9,238 nucleotides of DNA, from NCBI GenBank assembly GCA_024278155.1, contig JAJRTT010000355.1:1-9238 (forward strand), read 5' to 3'. The stretch is from Bacteroidota bacterium. GTDB taxonomy: Bacteria > Bacteroidota > Bacteroidia > Bacteroidales > JAADJA01. Below, in pieces: positions 1 to 6,467 of the stretch. The stretch's first letter is position 1. Each line of letters opens with the position of its first letter. Below the pieces are notes generated by a model that was not told where the DNA came from, did not search any database, and saw only the letters and a list, made by a program, of their open reading frames with translations. Position numbers and translations under genes: made by a program.

Positions 1-378
1 GGTTTCCTGAAATTTTTGGATGGCCTCATGCGGATATCGCCACATCTCTTTATGGTTTTCTTCGCTTTCGGGTTGATGTTCATTTTTACACCAAAAAAGC
101 TGAATATCTTGTCTGCTCTTATTCCGGCCTTTCTGCCGTTCTATTTTCTGGTTATGTACATCATTGGTTTAGGTTGGTACGGGCATAATTTGGGCTTGCA
201 CGGAGGTGGCGCCTTTCAGGGGATCAATGAGTTTATGCCTACGGTATTTGGTGAAGGGAAAGTGGCCCAGTTTGTTACCATGTCGTATCCTTACATCGGC
301 TTTTTCATCACACTTGCCGTTTTCGTTTTGTTTGTCCTTGCGATATTGATGAAGCGGAAAGAGTTGAAATCAGTTTAA
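1..378 (+). CDS. C-terminal part of small integral membrane protein in nos locus (possibly NosB-like)
   Basis: The frame is open from the first base, so the gene is cut by the window edge; a TTG at 16 is a possible start but need not be the real one. About 125 residues are visible. Three hydrophobic segments can be read: around PHLFMVFFAFGLMFIF, around LIPAFLPFYFLVMYIIGLGW, and a last one around FITLAVFVLFVLAILM, which ends in a basic tail (KRKELKSV). Between segments two and three is a polar loop with WYGHNLGLHGG and FQGINEF, containing two His residues. There is no Fe-S motif and no haem CxxCH. The stop lies only 14 bases before the nosD start, so it is probably co-transcribed with nosD. 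Clade II nos clusters often encode a membrane protein called NosB just before nosD, so NosB is my best positional guess. I cannot confirm it from residues, and it remains an unidentified membrane protein. Confidence 0.6.
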   Translation, partial: GFLKFLDGLMRISPHLFMVFFAFGLMFIFTPKKLNILSALIPAFLPFYFLVMYIIGLGWYGHNLGLHGGGAFQGINEFMPTVFGEGKVAQFVTMSYPYIGFFITLAVFVLFVLAILMKRKELKSV

Positions 379-392
379 TAAATATTCTTGGA

Positions 393-1739
393 TTGAATAA
401 TATAGTTCGAATAGGCAATTCTCATCATCGTTTCCAGATAGCTGGCAGGGAGGTGGCAATTGCTTTTTTTGTTGTCTTTCTGTTATTTGCCAACAATTCC
501 TTTTCCCAGGAAAAACCCTTTGGGACGTATTGCCCTTTTGATATTAACTTGCCCGATAGCAATCTTATCAGGTTGCAACCAATTATCGACAAGGCCGATA
601 CAGGGGAAACAATTGTTCTTGAACCCGGAATATATACAGGACCGGTTTATATACGGAAAAACGGGATTGTGCTGGATGGCCAGGGGAAATGTATAATCTC
701 AGGACTGGAATACCAAAGTGTTGTTTATATTGAAAGCGATAATGTGAGCATTAAGAATTTTGTGATTACGGGTTCAGGTGGTTCACATGATTTGATTGAT
801 TCCGGTGTGAAAATAACCGGGCACAACAATACCGTTGAAAATTGCAGGATAGAGGAGTGCTTGTTTGGGATCGATATCTTCAAGTCGAACAACAACTTCA
901 TCCTGCACAATGAAATATCTTCCCTTTCCCGAAGGCAAAAGGCCTTGAAAGGGGATGCCATCCGCCTTTGGTGGGCAAAACGAAATACGATAAGGGGGAA
1001 CTATTGGCATGGTGTAAGGGACATGGTGGTTTGGTACTCTGCCGAAAACCTGCTCGAAGAAAACAAAGGTGTTGGGAACCGCTACAGTATCCATTTAATG
1101 TATTCCCATAATAACCGAATTAAGGCTAACGAGTTTTACGATAATTCCGTTGGCGTGTTTTTAATGTACAGCGAAAGGACCATCATGACCGATAACCTGA
1201 TCCAAGGCTCTATGGGAGTGAGCGGTATGTGCCTTGGGATGAAAGAAACCTCTTCCAATCAGATTCTGAACAATAGGTTCATTTATTCTGCCGAGGGGAT
1301 ACACTTTGATGTTTCGCCTTTTGTGCCTGAACAGATGAACACGATTGAAAACAACGAAATTGCTTTTTGTGGAACCGGGATGTTTTTTCATACCAACCAG
1401 GAAGGGAACCTGATCAAGCAAAATTACTTACATAATAACCTGGCACAGGTGACTGCCGAAGGTAAAACTGCCCGCTGGAATATCTGGGAAAACAATTACT
1501 TTGACGATTATCAGGGATTCGACAGGAATGGTGACAATGTGGGCGATACACCTTACGAACTCTATACCTATGTGGAACATTTGTGGGATTTCAACAAAAA
1601 CGTAAAGTTTTTTTACGGTTCGCCCCTTCTGGTCATCCTCGATTTCCTTGAGCGGCTCGCCCCTTTTTCCGAACCCAAATTTGTGTTGAGGGACAAAACG
1701 CCCATTTATATTTGGAAAGAACAAAACACATTCAAATGA
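393..1739 (+). CDS. nosD: NosD, periplasmic copper-site maturation protein of nitrous oxide reductase
   Basis: A 448-residue protein with an N-terminal signal segment (VAIAFFVVFLLFANNSFSQ, residues 21-39) and then a right-handed beta-helix of the pectin-lyase/CASH type. Rungs are visible as repeated blocks such as VLDGQGKCIISG, NTVENCRIEECLFGIDI, GDAIRLWWAKRNTIRGN, RYSIHLMYSHNNRIKAN, SVGVFLMYSERTIMTDN and NQILNNRF. The GDxIRLW, VRDMVVWYS, HLMYSHNN and GVFLMYS blocks are characteristic of NosD, as is the C-terminal FLERLAPFSEPKFVLRDKTP segment. Known role: NosD acts in the periplasm with the NosF/NosY ABC transporter and NosL to build the copper centre of NosZ. The start is uncertain. TTG at 393 gives a plausible charged n-region; GTG at 453 is in frame but would leave a signal with no basic residues. 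No good Shine-Dalgarno sequence is seen. It follows the membrane protein gene by 14 bases. Confidence 0.93.
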   Translation: MNNIVRIGNSHHRFQIAGREVAIAFFVVFLLFANNSFSQEKPFGTYCPFDINLPDSNLIRLQPIIDKADTGETIVLEPGIYTGPVYIRKNGIVLDGQGKCIISGLEYQSVVYIESDNVSIKNFVITGSGGSHDLIDSGVKITGHNNTVENCRIEECLFGIDIFKSNNNFILHNEISSLSRRQKALKGDAIRLWWAKRNTIRGNYWHGVRDMVVWYSAENLLEENKGVGNRYSIHLMYSHNNRIKANEFYDNSVGVFLMYSERTIMTDNLIQGSMGVSGMCLGMKETSSNQILNNRFIYSAEGIHFDVSPFVPEQMNTIENNEIAFCGTGMFFHTNQEGNLIKQNYLHNNLAQVTAEGKTARWNIWENNYFDDYQGFDRNGDNVGDTPYELYTYVEHLWDFNKNVKFFYGSPLLVILDFLERLAPFSEPKFVLRDKTPIYIWKEQNTFK

Positions 1740-1744
1740 TTTTG

Positions 1745-1752
1745 TATATTTG
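1745..1752 (+). promoter_or_regulatory. Possible Bacteroidota -7 element (TATATTTG)
   Basis: TATATTTG matches the Bacteroidota -7 consensus TAnnTTTG and lies in the 19-base gap after nosD. I see no TTG at the usual 17-23 base distance upstream. Transcription from here would begin at or next to the ATG at 1759, giving an essentially leaderless message. An identical octamer occurs inside nosD at 1707-1714, so chance occurrence in AT-rich sequence is likely. Confidence 0.2.
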
Positions 1753-1758
1753 CAACAA

Positions 1759-2151
1759 ATGAAAAGGATTGTCCCCTACATATTGCTTTTTGTTTACAGT
1801 GCCCTGCTGACCATACCTTATATCCCATATATGGTTTTCTATACGGGGAAAATAATCCATCATAATGAAATAAGTGTTGGGGTTGATAATCCGGAAACCC
1901 TGATCGGGGATGTATGTTATTTGAATGCCATTATCGAAAGGGCCAAAAATGACAAAGCATCTGAAAAACATGAAACACCGCCGCCTCCCGTGATGGAGAC
2001 ATCCGGGATGGCCTATATCAATTCCCAATCTTTGTTTTCAGTAAACAAGGCGCCACCTGTGAATTTCGATTTTGCAGGATATTTATTTTCCTTGCCCGAG
2101 GTTTTCCTCAATGTCGGTGTGCCTCCGCCTAATTCCATCTCCCTTGCATAA
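1759..2151 (+). CDS. Unrecognised small membrane-anchored or secreted protein between nosD and the copper receptor
   Basis: A 130-residue protein from ATG 1759; an in-frame TTG at 1750 would only add MQQ. The N-terminus (MKRIVPYILLFVYSALLTIP...MVFYTG) is a signal peptide or membrane anchor. The mature part has HH (residues 34-35), a single Cys (53, DVCYLNAI), a Pro-rich linker PPPP (74-77) and a Pro-rich C-terminus VGVPPPNSISLA. I do not recognise the family. The layout (short signal, His near the start of the mature part, Cys, Pro-rich end) loosely recalls small Bacteroidota proteins of the HYC_CC_PP type that are often encoded beside TonB receptors, but the HYC and paired-Cys motifs are missing, so I do not assign it. 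It starts 19 bases after nosD and precedes the copper receptor by 356 bases, which suggests a role around copper handling or N2O reductase maturation. That is context only. Confidence 0.7.
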   Translation: MKRIVPYILLFVYSALLTIPYIPYMVFYTGKIIHHNEISVGVDNPETLIGDVCYLNAIIERAKNDKASEKHETPPPPVMETSGMAYINSQSLFSVNKAPPVNFDFAGYLFSLPEVFLNVGVPPPNSISLA

Positions 2152-2161
2152 TCCATTTGCC

Positions 2162-2308
2162 CTACCATAATATGCAGCACCTATGGTGCTACCTGTTGGC
2201 GAAGGGAACAGTATCGCATATGCGACATTATGGTAGAATGGGATCGGTAGCCAACAAAAGCACCAGAGGTGCGGCATTATAAACCCGGTTTCATGGGTAA
2301 ATTGAAAC
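2162..2308 (+). repeat. Compound intergenic palindromic repeat (several nested hairpins)
   Basis: Several inverted repeats are packed together. CTACCATAAT (2162-2171) pairs with ATTATGGTAG (2227-2236). AGCACC-TAT-GGTGCT (2176-2190) is a tight hairpin. TCGCATATGCGA (2214-2225) is a perfect 12-bp palindrome. GTTGGC (2195-2200) pairs with GCCAAC (2250-2255). GCACC-AGA-GGTGC (2260-2272) is a second version of the hairpin at 2176. GTTTCA (2288-2293) pairs with TGAAAC (2303-2308). There is no open frame of note and no T-tract that would make a simple terminator. This looks like one of the dispersed palindromic repeats common between genes in Bacteroidota, although I cannot count copies elsewhere. 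It fills much of the 356-base gap 2152-2507; the rest of that gap holds a weak dyad and a small hairpin, listed separately, and no gene. Confidence 0.7.
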
Positions 2309-2355
2309 AAATCTTTAAACCTTGCTGATGAATCTTTTGGCCTATTTATAAGTGC

Positions 2356-2372
2356 CTGATTTCATGTATCAG
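2356..2372. promoter_or_regulatory. Small dyad CTGAT-N7-ATCAG upstream of the copper receptor
   Basis: A 5-bp inverted repeat spaced by 7 bases, about 135 bases before the receptor start. The half-sites resemble FNR half-sites (TTGAT/ATCAA), but the spacing is 7 rather than 4 and the outer base differs, so it is not a canonical site. It could be an operator or a chance dyad. Confidence 0.15.
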
Positions 2373-2445
2373 CTATTTTGTTTCAATGGGGTTTTCAATC
2401 AAATTATTCATTTCCGTCTGTTATGGAAAAGGAGGATATGGACAA

Positions 2446-2458
2446 GCCCTGAAAGGGC
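2446..2458 (+). repeat. Short hairpin GCCCT-GAA-AGGGC in receptor leader
   Basis: A perfect 5-bp stem with a 3-base loop about 50 bases before the receptor ATG, followed by AAAAGC rather than a T-run, so it is not a terminator. The motif resembles the core of the repeat at 5486-5503 (GCCCTGA...TCAGGG), so it may be a fragment of the same family of dispersed elements. Confidence 0.4.
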
Positions 2459-2507
2459 AAAAGCAATTACAACGTAACTAATGTAAAGTAAAACCAAACA
2501 TATAAAC

Positions 2508-4577
2508 ATGAAACATATAAAACTAATCATATCTACAATAATTATTATTCTATTCAATTCCAATGTCTTTGCCCAGGCCGACACGGTTTACATTGAAGAA
2601 ATCCTTGTTTCGGCTAAAAGGAGCGATGATGTTATCAAAACCAATATAAACGGCAAAGTCCTGGAGATTGAAAACCCGCACGATGGTGGGGCCATGTTCA
2701 AGAACCAGGTGGGATTTAGTGTTGAAAAGAGGGGGAATTATGGGATGGAACCTGTACTGAGGGGTTTCAAATACAGCCAGCTCAATGTGCAATTTGACGG
2801 GGGAACCCATACTGCAAACGCCTGCCCCAACAGGATGGACCCGGCCATATCACAAATATCGCCCGAGGAAATCGAAAAAACCGAAATTATCAAAGGGCCA
2901 TACAATGTGAGGTTTGGTGCTGTTTTGGGCGGGATAATCAATATTGTGAGTAAGCGGCCAAACCGAAAAGGGGGAAAACCCTTCTCTGGAAGTTTTGATG
3001 GTGGGTTCCAGTCAAACGGGGGGAATTATTACTCCAATGTTTTTGCCGAGACGGTTGGAAAGAGATATGATTTCTCCGTAAATGCAGGCTATAAGGACTA
3101 TGGCAATTACCAAAGCGGCTCAGGCCAGGAGATTGCATCTTCTTTTACCCGCTGGGGATTTACCGTGAAAGCCGGGATGAACATCAAACAAAACCAACGG
3201 CTACAGTTTACTTTGCGCCAAAGTTCTGCACGGGATATCCTTTATGCCGGTTTGCCAATGGACGCCAATAAGGACAATAGCACGATTGCATCCCTGGACT
3301 ATGGGTTGGGCAATTTGAACAAATCCCTTTTTTCCTTGAAGATAAAAGGCTATGGTTCTTTTGTTGACCACGAAATGTCCAACGAAAGAAGGCCGGCCTA
3401 TAAGTTTACCCATGCCGTTTCTCCTGTTGATGCCCAGGTTTTTGGGGGAAGGGCCGAACTGGGATTAAAGATGGGAAGCCATAATATCGTGTATGCCGGC
3501 CTTGATTTTAAGCAAATCGCCAAGCAAGGTTATCGCGATCGTGAAGTGTTCATAAATCCCTGTCCACCGAACCAGGTTTTTGATCCCCCAGAAGAATTCA
3601 GGGATAAAACCTGGCAGGATTCCAAAAAAAATGACCTGGGTTTTTTTGTCGAAAACAAATATCAATTGAGTGAAAAATTGGTATGGCTCGTGGGATTGAG
3701 GATTGATTATGTTTCCTTTTCTGTTAATGATCCTGAGGCTGATTTTTTGGAGCAATACAATAATGATATCCAACCCGGTTCAAGGATCGACCCTGCTTTT
3801 ACGTTTTCGTTTACATGGTCTCTTGCAAAAGAAATGAACCTGCAATGGGCCGCGGCAAGGGCTGTAAGGTCACCTGATTTGTCAGAGTTGTTCATCAACC
3901 ACCTGAGCATTGGGATGGATGCTTATGAATACCTTGGCAACCCAAATCTAAAATCTGAGGTGAACTATCAAACAGATGTCAAAATTGAAAAGAACTGGGA
4001 AAATGTGACGGTGTTTGGGGATGTGTTTTATTCTTATCTGAACAATTATATCACTGCAAAGCTTGACACAAGCATCGCAAGGAAATATCTGAAATGCAAG
4101 CCCCCAAAGGGGACCAAGGTTTTTTCAAATGTTGACAAGGCACTAATGACCGGTTTTGAAGCCGGGGTGGATGTGGTTTTCCTCGAAAATCTCACTTATT
4201 CATTTGGCGCCGCTTATACTTATGCCCAGAATACGAGTTGGGACGAACCTTTGTCGGAAATCCCCCCATTTACGATAAACACGTTTCTGGCCTATAAGCT
4301 GAACAAGGTAAACACACGTGTTCATGCCCGGATTGCCAGTGGACAAGACAGGGTTTCCACAAGTTTCATGGAATCGGCAACGCCGGGATTTACCGTTTTG
4401 GACTTTTATTTCACATACAGCCCCTGGGAATTCATGGATGTGAGCATGGCGGTCACAAATATTTTTGATGAAAATTATGTGGAACACCTAAGCCGGGCAT
4501 ATAAGGCAATGGATACACAAAGCCTGTATTATGAGCCGGGCAGGGGTTTTGATTTGGGTGTGAAGTTTAAGTTCTGA
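2508..4577 (+). CDS. nosA: TonB-dependent outer-membrane copper receptor, NosA/OprC-like
   Basis: A 689-residue outer-membrane protein. Residues 1-23 are a signal peptide (ending NVFAQ). A TonB-box-like EEILVSA follows at 30-36, then a plug domain with the standard IIKGPYNVRFGAVLGGIINIVSKRP segment (127-151). The rest is a beta-barrel of alternating aromatic strands ending in a terminal Phe (GVKFKF). Copper specificity is suggested by C106-PNR-M110 in the plug (HTANACPNRMDP) and H288-E-M290 in an early barrel region (FVDHEM). These match the CxxxM and HxM ligand pairs described for the Pseudomonas copper importer OprC, the relative of NosA. Known role of that family: TonB-driven uptake of copper across the outer membrane. 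Here it would supply NosZ, whose accessory genes surround it. It starts at ATG 2508 behind an A-rich leader with no clear Shine-Dalgarno sequence. No classical TAnnTTTG promoter was found in the gap. A general siderophore receptor is less likely given the ligand pair and context. Confidence 0.9.
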   Translation: MKHIKLIISTIIIILFNSNVFAQADTVYIEEILVSAKRSDDVIKTNINGKVLEIENPHDGGAMFKNQVGFSVEKRGNYGMEPVLRGFKYSQLNVQFDGGTHTANACPNRMDPAISQISPEEIEKTEIIKGPYNVRFGAVLGGIINIVSKRPNRKGGKPFSGSFDGGFQSNGGNYYSNVFAETVGKRYDFSVNAGYKDYGNYQSGSGQEIASSFTRWGFTVKAGMNIKQNQRLQFTLRQSSARDILYAGLPMDANKDNSTIASLDYGLGNLNKSLFSLKIKGYGSFVDHEMSNERRPAYKFTHAVSPVDAQVFGGRAELGLKMGSHNIVYAGLDFKQIAKQGYRDREVFINPCPPNQVFDPPEEFRDKTWQDSKKNDLGFFVENKYQLSEKLVWLVGLRIDYVSFSVNDPEADFLEQYNNDIQPGSRIDPAFTFSFTWSLAKEMNLQWAAARAVRSPDLSELFINHLSIGMDAYEYLGNPNLKSEVNYQTDVKIEKNWENVTVFGDVFYSYLNNYITAKLDTSIARKYLKCKPPKGTKVFSNVDKALMTGFEAGVDVVFLENLTYSFGAAYTYAQNTSWDEPLSEIPPFTINTFLAYKLNKVNTRVHARIASGQDRVSTSFMESATPGFTVLDFYFTYSPWEFMDVSMAVTNIFDENYVEHLSRAYKAMDTQSLYYEPGRGFDLGVKFKF

Positions 4578-4579
4578 TT

Positions 4580-4698
4580 ATTCGTCGGGCCACTGCCTAA
4601 ATTCGTTTGACCACTACGCTTTGGCAAGTGTACAGGAAAGTGGTCTGACGAATATGGCCAACAGGTCTAACGAATATGGCCACAAGAAGTGGTCAGGC
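4580..4698. repeat. Cluster of five degenerate ~15-bp repeats in both orientations
   Basis: The unit is close to ATTCGTCAGACCACT. Copies: ATTCGTCGGGCCACT (4580-4594), ATTCGTTTGACCACT (4601-4615), the inverted copy AGTGGTCTGACGAAT (4639-4653), an inverted diverged copy within 4661-4675 and a shorter inverted remnant AGTGGTCAGGC (4688-4698). The first two match the inverted copy at 13 of 15 positions each. The stretch 4639-4659 is also directly repeated at 4661-4681 with three differences, both copies ending CGAATATGGCC. The array begins three bases after the receptor stop. It could be the remains of an insertion-sequence end or a small non-autonomous element; a read-through hairpin would also be possible. 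No transposase coding is visible. Confidence 0.65.
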
Positions 4699-4719
4699 AA
4701 AAGTTCAAAAATAGTTCTA

Positions 4720-4746
4720 TTGTTTCTGCCATTTTGATTAATTTTA
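4720..4746 (+). promoter_or_regulatory. Possible promoter of the alkD-family gene
   Basis: TTG (4720-4722), a 16-base spacer and TAATTTTA (4739-4746), which matches TAnnTTTG at all but the last base. It lies about 35 bases before the TTG start of the DNA repair gene. The spacing and the last base are slightly off consensus, so this is weak. Confidence 0.3.
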
Positions 4747-4780
4747 CGATGTTCTAAAAAATGGCCAAATAAAACAGGTT

Positions 4781-5449
4781 TTGGAAGATTATATTAAAAT
4801 ACTGGAAGTTGAATTTGCAAGAAATACAAATGCCGAAATTGCCTTGGGGCAAAAGGCATACATGAAAAACCGTTTTGAATTTTATGGGATAAAAAGCCCC
4901 ATTCGTAGAGAAGTTCAGAGGCCGTTTTTGCATAAAGTGGCATTGCCACCTAAGGATGATTTGGAGGGGATTGTTAAAGCCTTATGGGAAAAACCACAAC
5001 GTGAATTTCAGTATTTTTCACAGGAGCTGGCATTCAAATATGTGAAAAAGATGGAGGAGAAGGACATAGCTCTGTTTGAGTTCATGGTGGTAAACAAATC
5101 ATGGTGGGACACGGTGGATTTTATTTCCGTGAAGTTGATGGGGGAATATTTTAAAGAGTACCCGGATGAAAGGGATAAGTTAGTTGAGAATTGGATTACA
5201 TCCGGTAATATGTGGCTGCAAAGGTCGGCCCTCCTTTTTCAACTTAATTATGGAGAGGAGATTGATCCGGGGTTTCTAACGTATGTGATTAATTCGCTTT
5301 TGGGTTCAAAGGAGTTCTTCATTAATAAAGCCATTGGTTGGGTTCTTAGGCAATATAGCAAGACAAACCCCGATTGGGTCATTGGTTTTGCTGAAAAAAC
5401 ACAATTGGCGAATTTAAGCAAAAGGGAGGCTTTAAGGTTGATTAAATAA
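4781..5449 (+). CDS. DNA alkylation repair enzyme, AlkD-family DNA glycosylase
   Basis: A 222-residue, all-helical HEAT-like repeat protein. Characteristic blocks are GQKAYMKNRFEFYGIKSP (23-40), NKSWWDTVD (105-113), NMWLQRSALLFQL (143-155) and FFINKAIGWVLRQYSK (179-194). Trp109, Asp113, Arg148 and Trp187 fall at the same numbers as the functional residues of Bacillus cereus AlkD, so the enzyme looks intact. Known activity of the family: excision of positively charged N3- and N7-alkylated bases from DNA without base flipping. The start is taken at TTG 4781, preceded by AGG at 4776-4778, because the ATG at 4761 runs into a stop after three codons and the family usually begins near this point. 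It sits between nos genes but has its own gaps with repeats on both sides (4580-4698 and 5486-5562), which suggests a unit inserted into, or left between, nos operons. No functional link to N2O reduction is evident. Confidence 0.9.
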   Translation: MEDYIKILEVEFARNTNAEIALGQKAYMKNRFEFYGIKSPIRREVQRPFLHKVALPPKDDLEGIVKALWEKPQREFQYFSQELAFKYVKKMEEKDIALFEFMVVNKSWWDTVDFISVKLMGEYFKEYPDERDKLVENWITSGNMWLQRSALLFQLNYGEEIDPGFLTYVINSLLGSKEFFINKAIGWVLRQYSKTNPDWVIGFAEKTQLANLSKREALRLIK

Positions 5450-5485
5450 AGTTGGGAAAGTAGCATAACCACGAAATATTTGTAG

Positions 5486-5562
5486 CCCTGATGGAAGTCA
5501 GGGGTAAAAGTGAACAAGAAACATAAGTGCCGCCTTGCTTCGCCATGGTTTTGCGAAGGCAC
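5486..5562 (+). repeat. Intergenic hairpin repeat between alkD gene and nosG
   Basis: Two hairpins: CCCTGA (5486-5491) with TCAGGG (5498-5503), and CTTCGC (5538-5543) with GCGAAG (5553-5558). The second is enclosed by GTGCC (5527-5531) and GGCAC (5558-5562), which share one base with the inner stem. The preceding ATTTGTAGCCC is a wording I associate with dispersed Bacteroidota intergenic repeats, though copy number cannot be checked here. No T-run follows either stem on the + strand, so it is a poor candidate for an intrinsic terminator. No ORF is present. Confidence 0.55.
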
Positions 5563-5592
5563 AGTAGGTAGGGAATATTATTCTATCTGACA

Positions 5593-5606
5593 TTGTTGTC
5601 GATCAA
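5593..5606. promoter_or_regulatory. FNR/DNR-like operator upstream of nosG
   Basis: TTGTT-GTCG-ATCAA matches the FNR consensus TTGAT-N4-ATCAA at nine of ten defined bases. It is embedded in the longer perfect dyad ACATTG-N8-CAATGT (5590-5609). It is centred about 40 bases before the nosG ATG. Crp/Fnr-family regulators control denitrification genes in many bacteria, so oxygen or NO control of nosGHFL is a reasonable inference. If the site activated from the usual -41.5 position, transcription would start at about the nosG ATG, which is odd; another position or a leaderless message would be needed. Confidence 0.45.
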
Positions 5607-5639
5607 TGTTTCGTTCATATTGTCAAAAAAGAATCTATT

Positions 5640-6467
5640 ATGGGAAAAGAAAAAACAGACATTGACCGGAGGCAGTTCATCAAATCGGGAGTAGTCTCGG
5701 TTACTGCCCTTGCAGCCATTGGCGCCGGAGTCGGTTACCTGAAAAAGCTCCATTCTGCCAATGCCCGGACGACGAATCATTTGAGGCCCCCGGGAGCTGT
5801 TGATGAAAATGATTTTATTTATGGATGTATAAAGTGCGGTCTTTGTGTCCAGATTTGTCCCATAGATGCTATTCACCTGGCAGGTATTTCGCAGGGATTA
5901 TCTTATGGGACGCCCTACATTGATCTGCGCGAACAGGCTTGCGATTTTTCCTGTGATTCGCTGCAATGTGTCGAAACATGCCCAACTGCCGTATTGGACT
6001 TTAAGCAATTTGAAGAGGCCGGGGGCAATGCAATCACTGCGTACCAGAAAATCCACGATGTGAACGAACCGGGCTTTAACCCCTTCAAAGTGCAGATCCG
6101 TGCGATGAAAGAGGAGGTTAAGATGGGAATGGCGAAATTGAATGTGAATACATGTCTTGCCGTTCAGGGCAAAGGCTTTTCGGGAACACCGAGAGGGACA
6201 GGTTTTAATGGGATATACCGGTCACCGGATGGCAGTGAGAAAAAAGCAAGTCCTTTGAGGGACAGGGAATTTAAACGTGGGATTTGTGACCTTTGCGTTA
6301 CTGAGTGCCCTATTGGTGAAACTGCGATTATCATGGATGATACGGGCGGCGTTTTTAAACCAAAAGTCCTGGAAGGGTGTACGGGTTGCGGGGTTTGTGT
6401 AATGGTTTGTCCCACAGAAAACCCTAGTATTATTGTTGAACCTTTAAAACCGGAAAGCGATGTTTAA
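5640..6467 (+). CDS. nosG: NosG, Tat-exported periplasmic polyferredoxin (NapG/NosG family)
   Basis: A 275-residue protein. It begins with a twin-arginine signal: DRRQFIKSG (residues 9-17) followed by a hydrophobic stretch to about 35. Cysteine groups: C63-x2-C66-x2-C69-x3-C73P, then C101-x3-C105-x4-C110-x3-C114P, then C216-x2-C219-x3-C223P with C172 as the likely fourth ligand, then C247-x2-C250-x2-C253-x3-C257P. This pattern of four [4Fe-4S] clusters is that of NapG/NosG. Known role: with NosH it forms a menaquinol dehydrogenase module passing electrons toward a periplasmic reductase. NosG rather than NapG is chosen because nosH, nosF, nosL and nosD are neighbours and no nap gene is seen. 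The ATG at 5640 is supported by the position of the Tat motif; upstream is an A-rich stretch with only a weak Shine-Dalgarno sequence. Its last eight bases overlap nosH. Confidence 0.92.
   Translation: MGKEKTDIDRRQFIKSGVVSVTALAAIGAGVGYLKKLHSANARTTNHLRPPGAVDENDFIYGCIKCGLCVQICPIDAIHLAGISQGLSYGTPYIDLREQACDFSCDSLQCVETCPTAVLDFKQFEEAGGNAITAYQKIHDVNEPGFNPFKVQIRAMKEEVKMGMAKLNVNTCLAVQGKGFSGTPRGTGFNGIYRSPDGSEKKASPLRDREFKRGICDLCVTECPIGETAIIMDDTGGVFKPKVLEGCTGCGVCVMVCPTENPSIIVEPLKPESDV

Noticed and set aside
460..696. Short + strand open frame inside nosD
   Set aside because: It overlaps the clearly coding nosD frame and has no family features.
2446..2458. Terminator or attenuator hairpin before the receptor
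   Set aside because: The stem is only 5 bp and is followed by A-rich rather than T-rich sequence.
3465..3773. 102-codon - strand open frame within the receptor gene
   Set aside because: Antisense shadow of a well-supported TonB receptor.
4761..4772. ATG at 4761 as start of the DNA repair gene
   Set aside because: Its frame reaches TAA after three codons and is not the frame of the gene.
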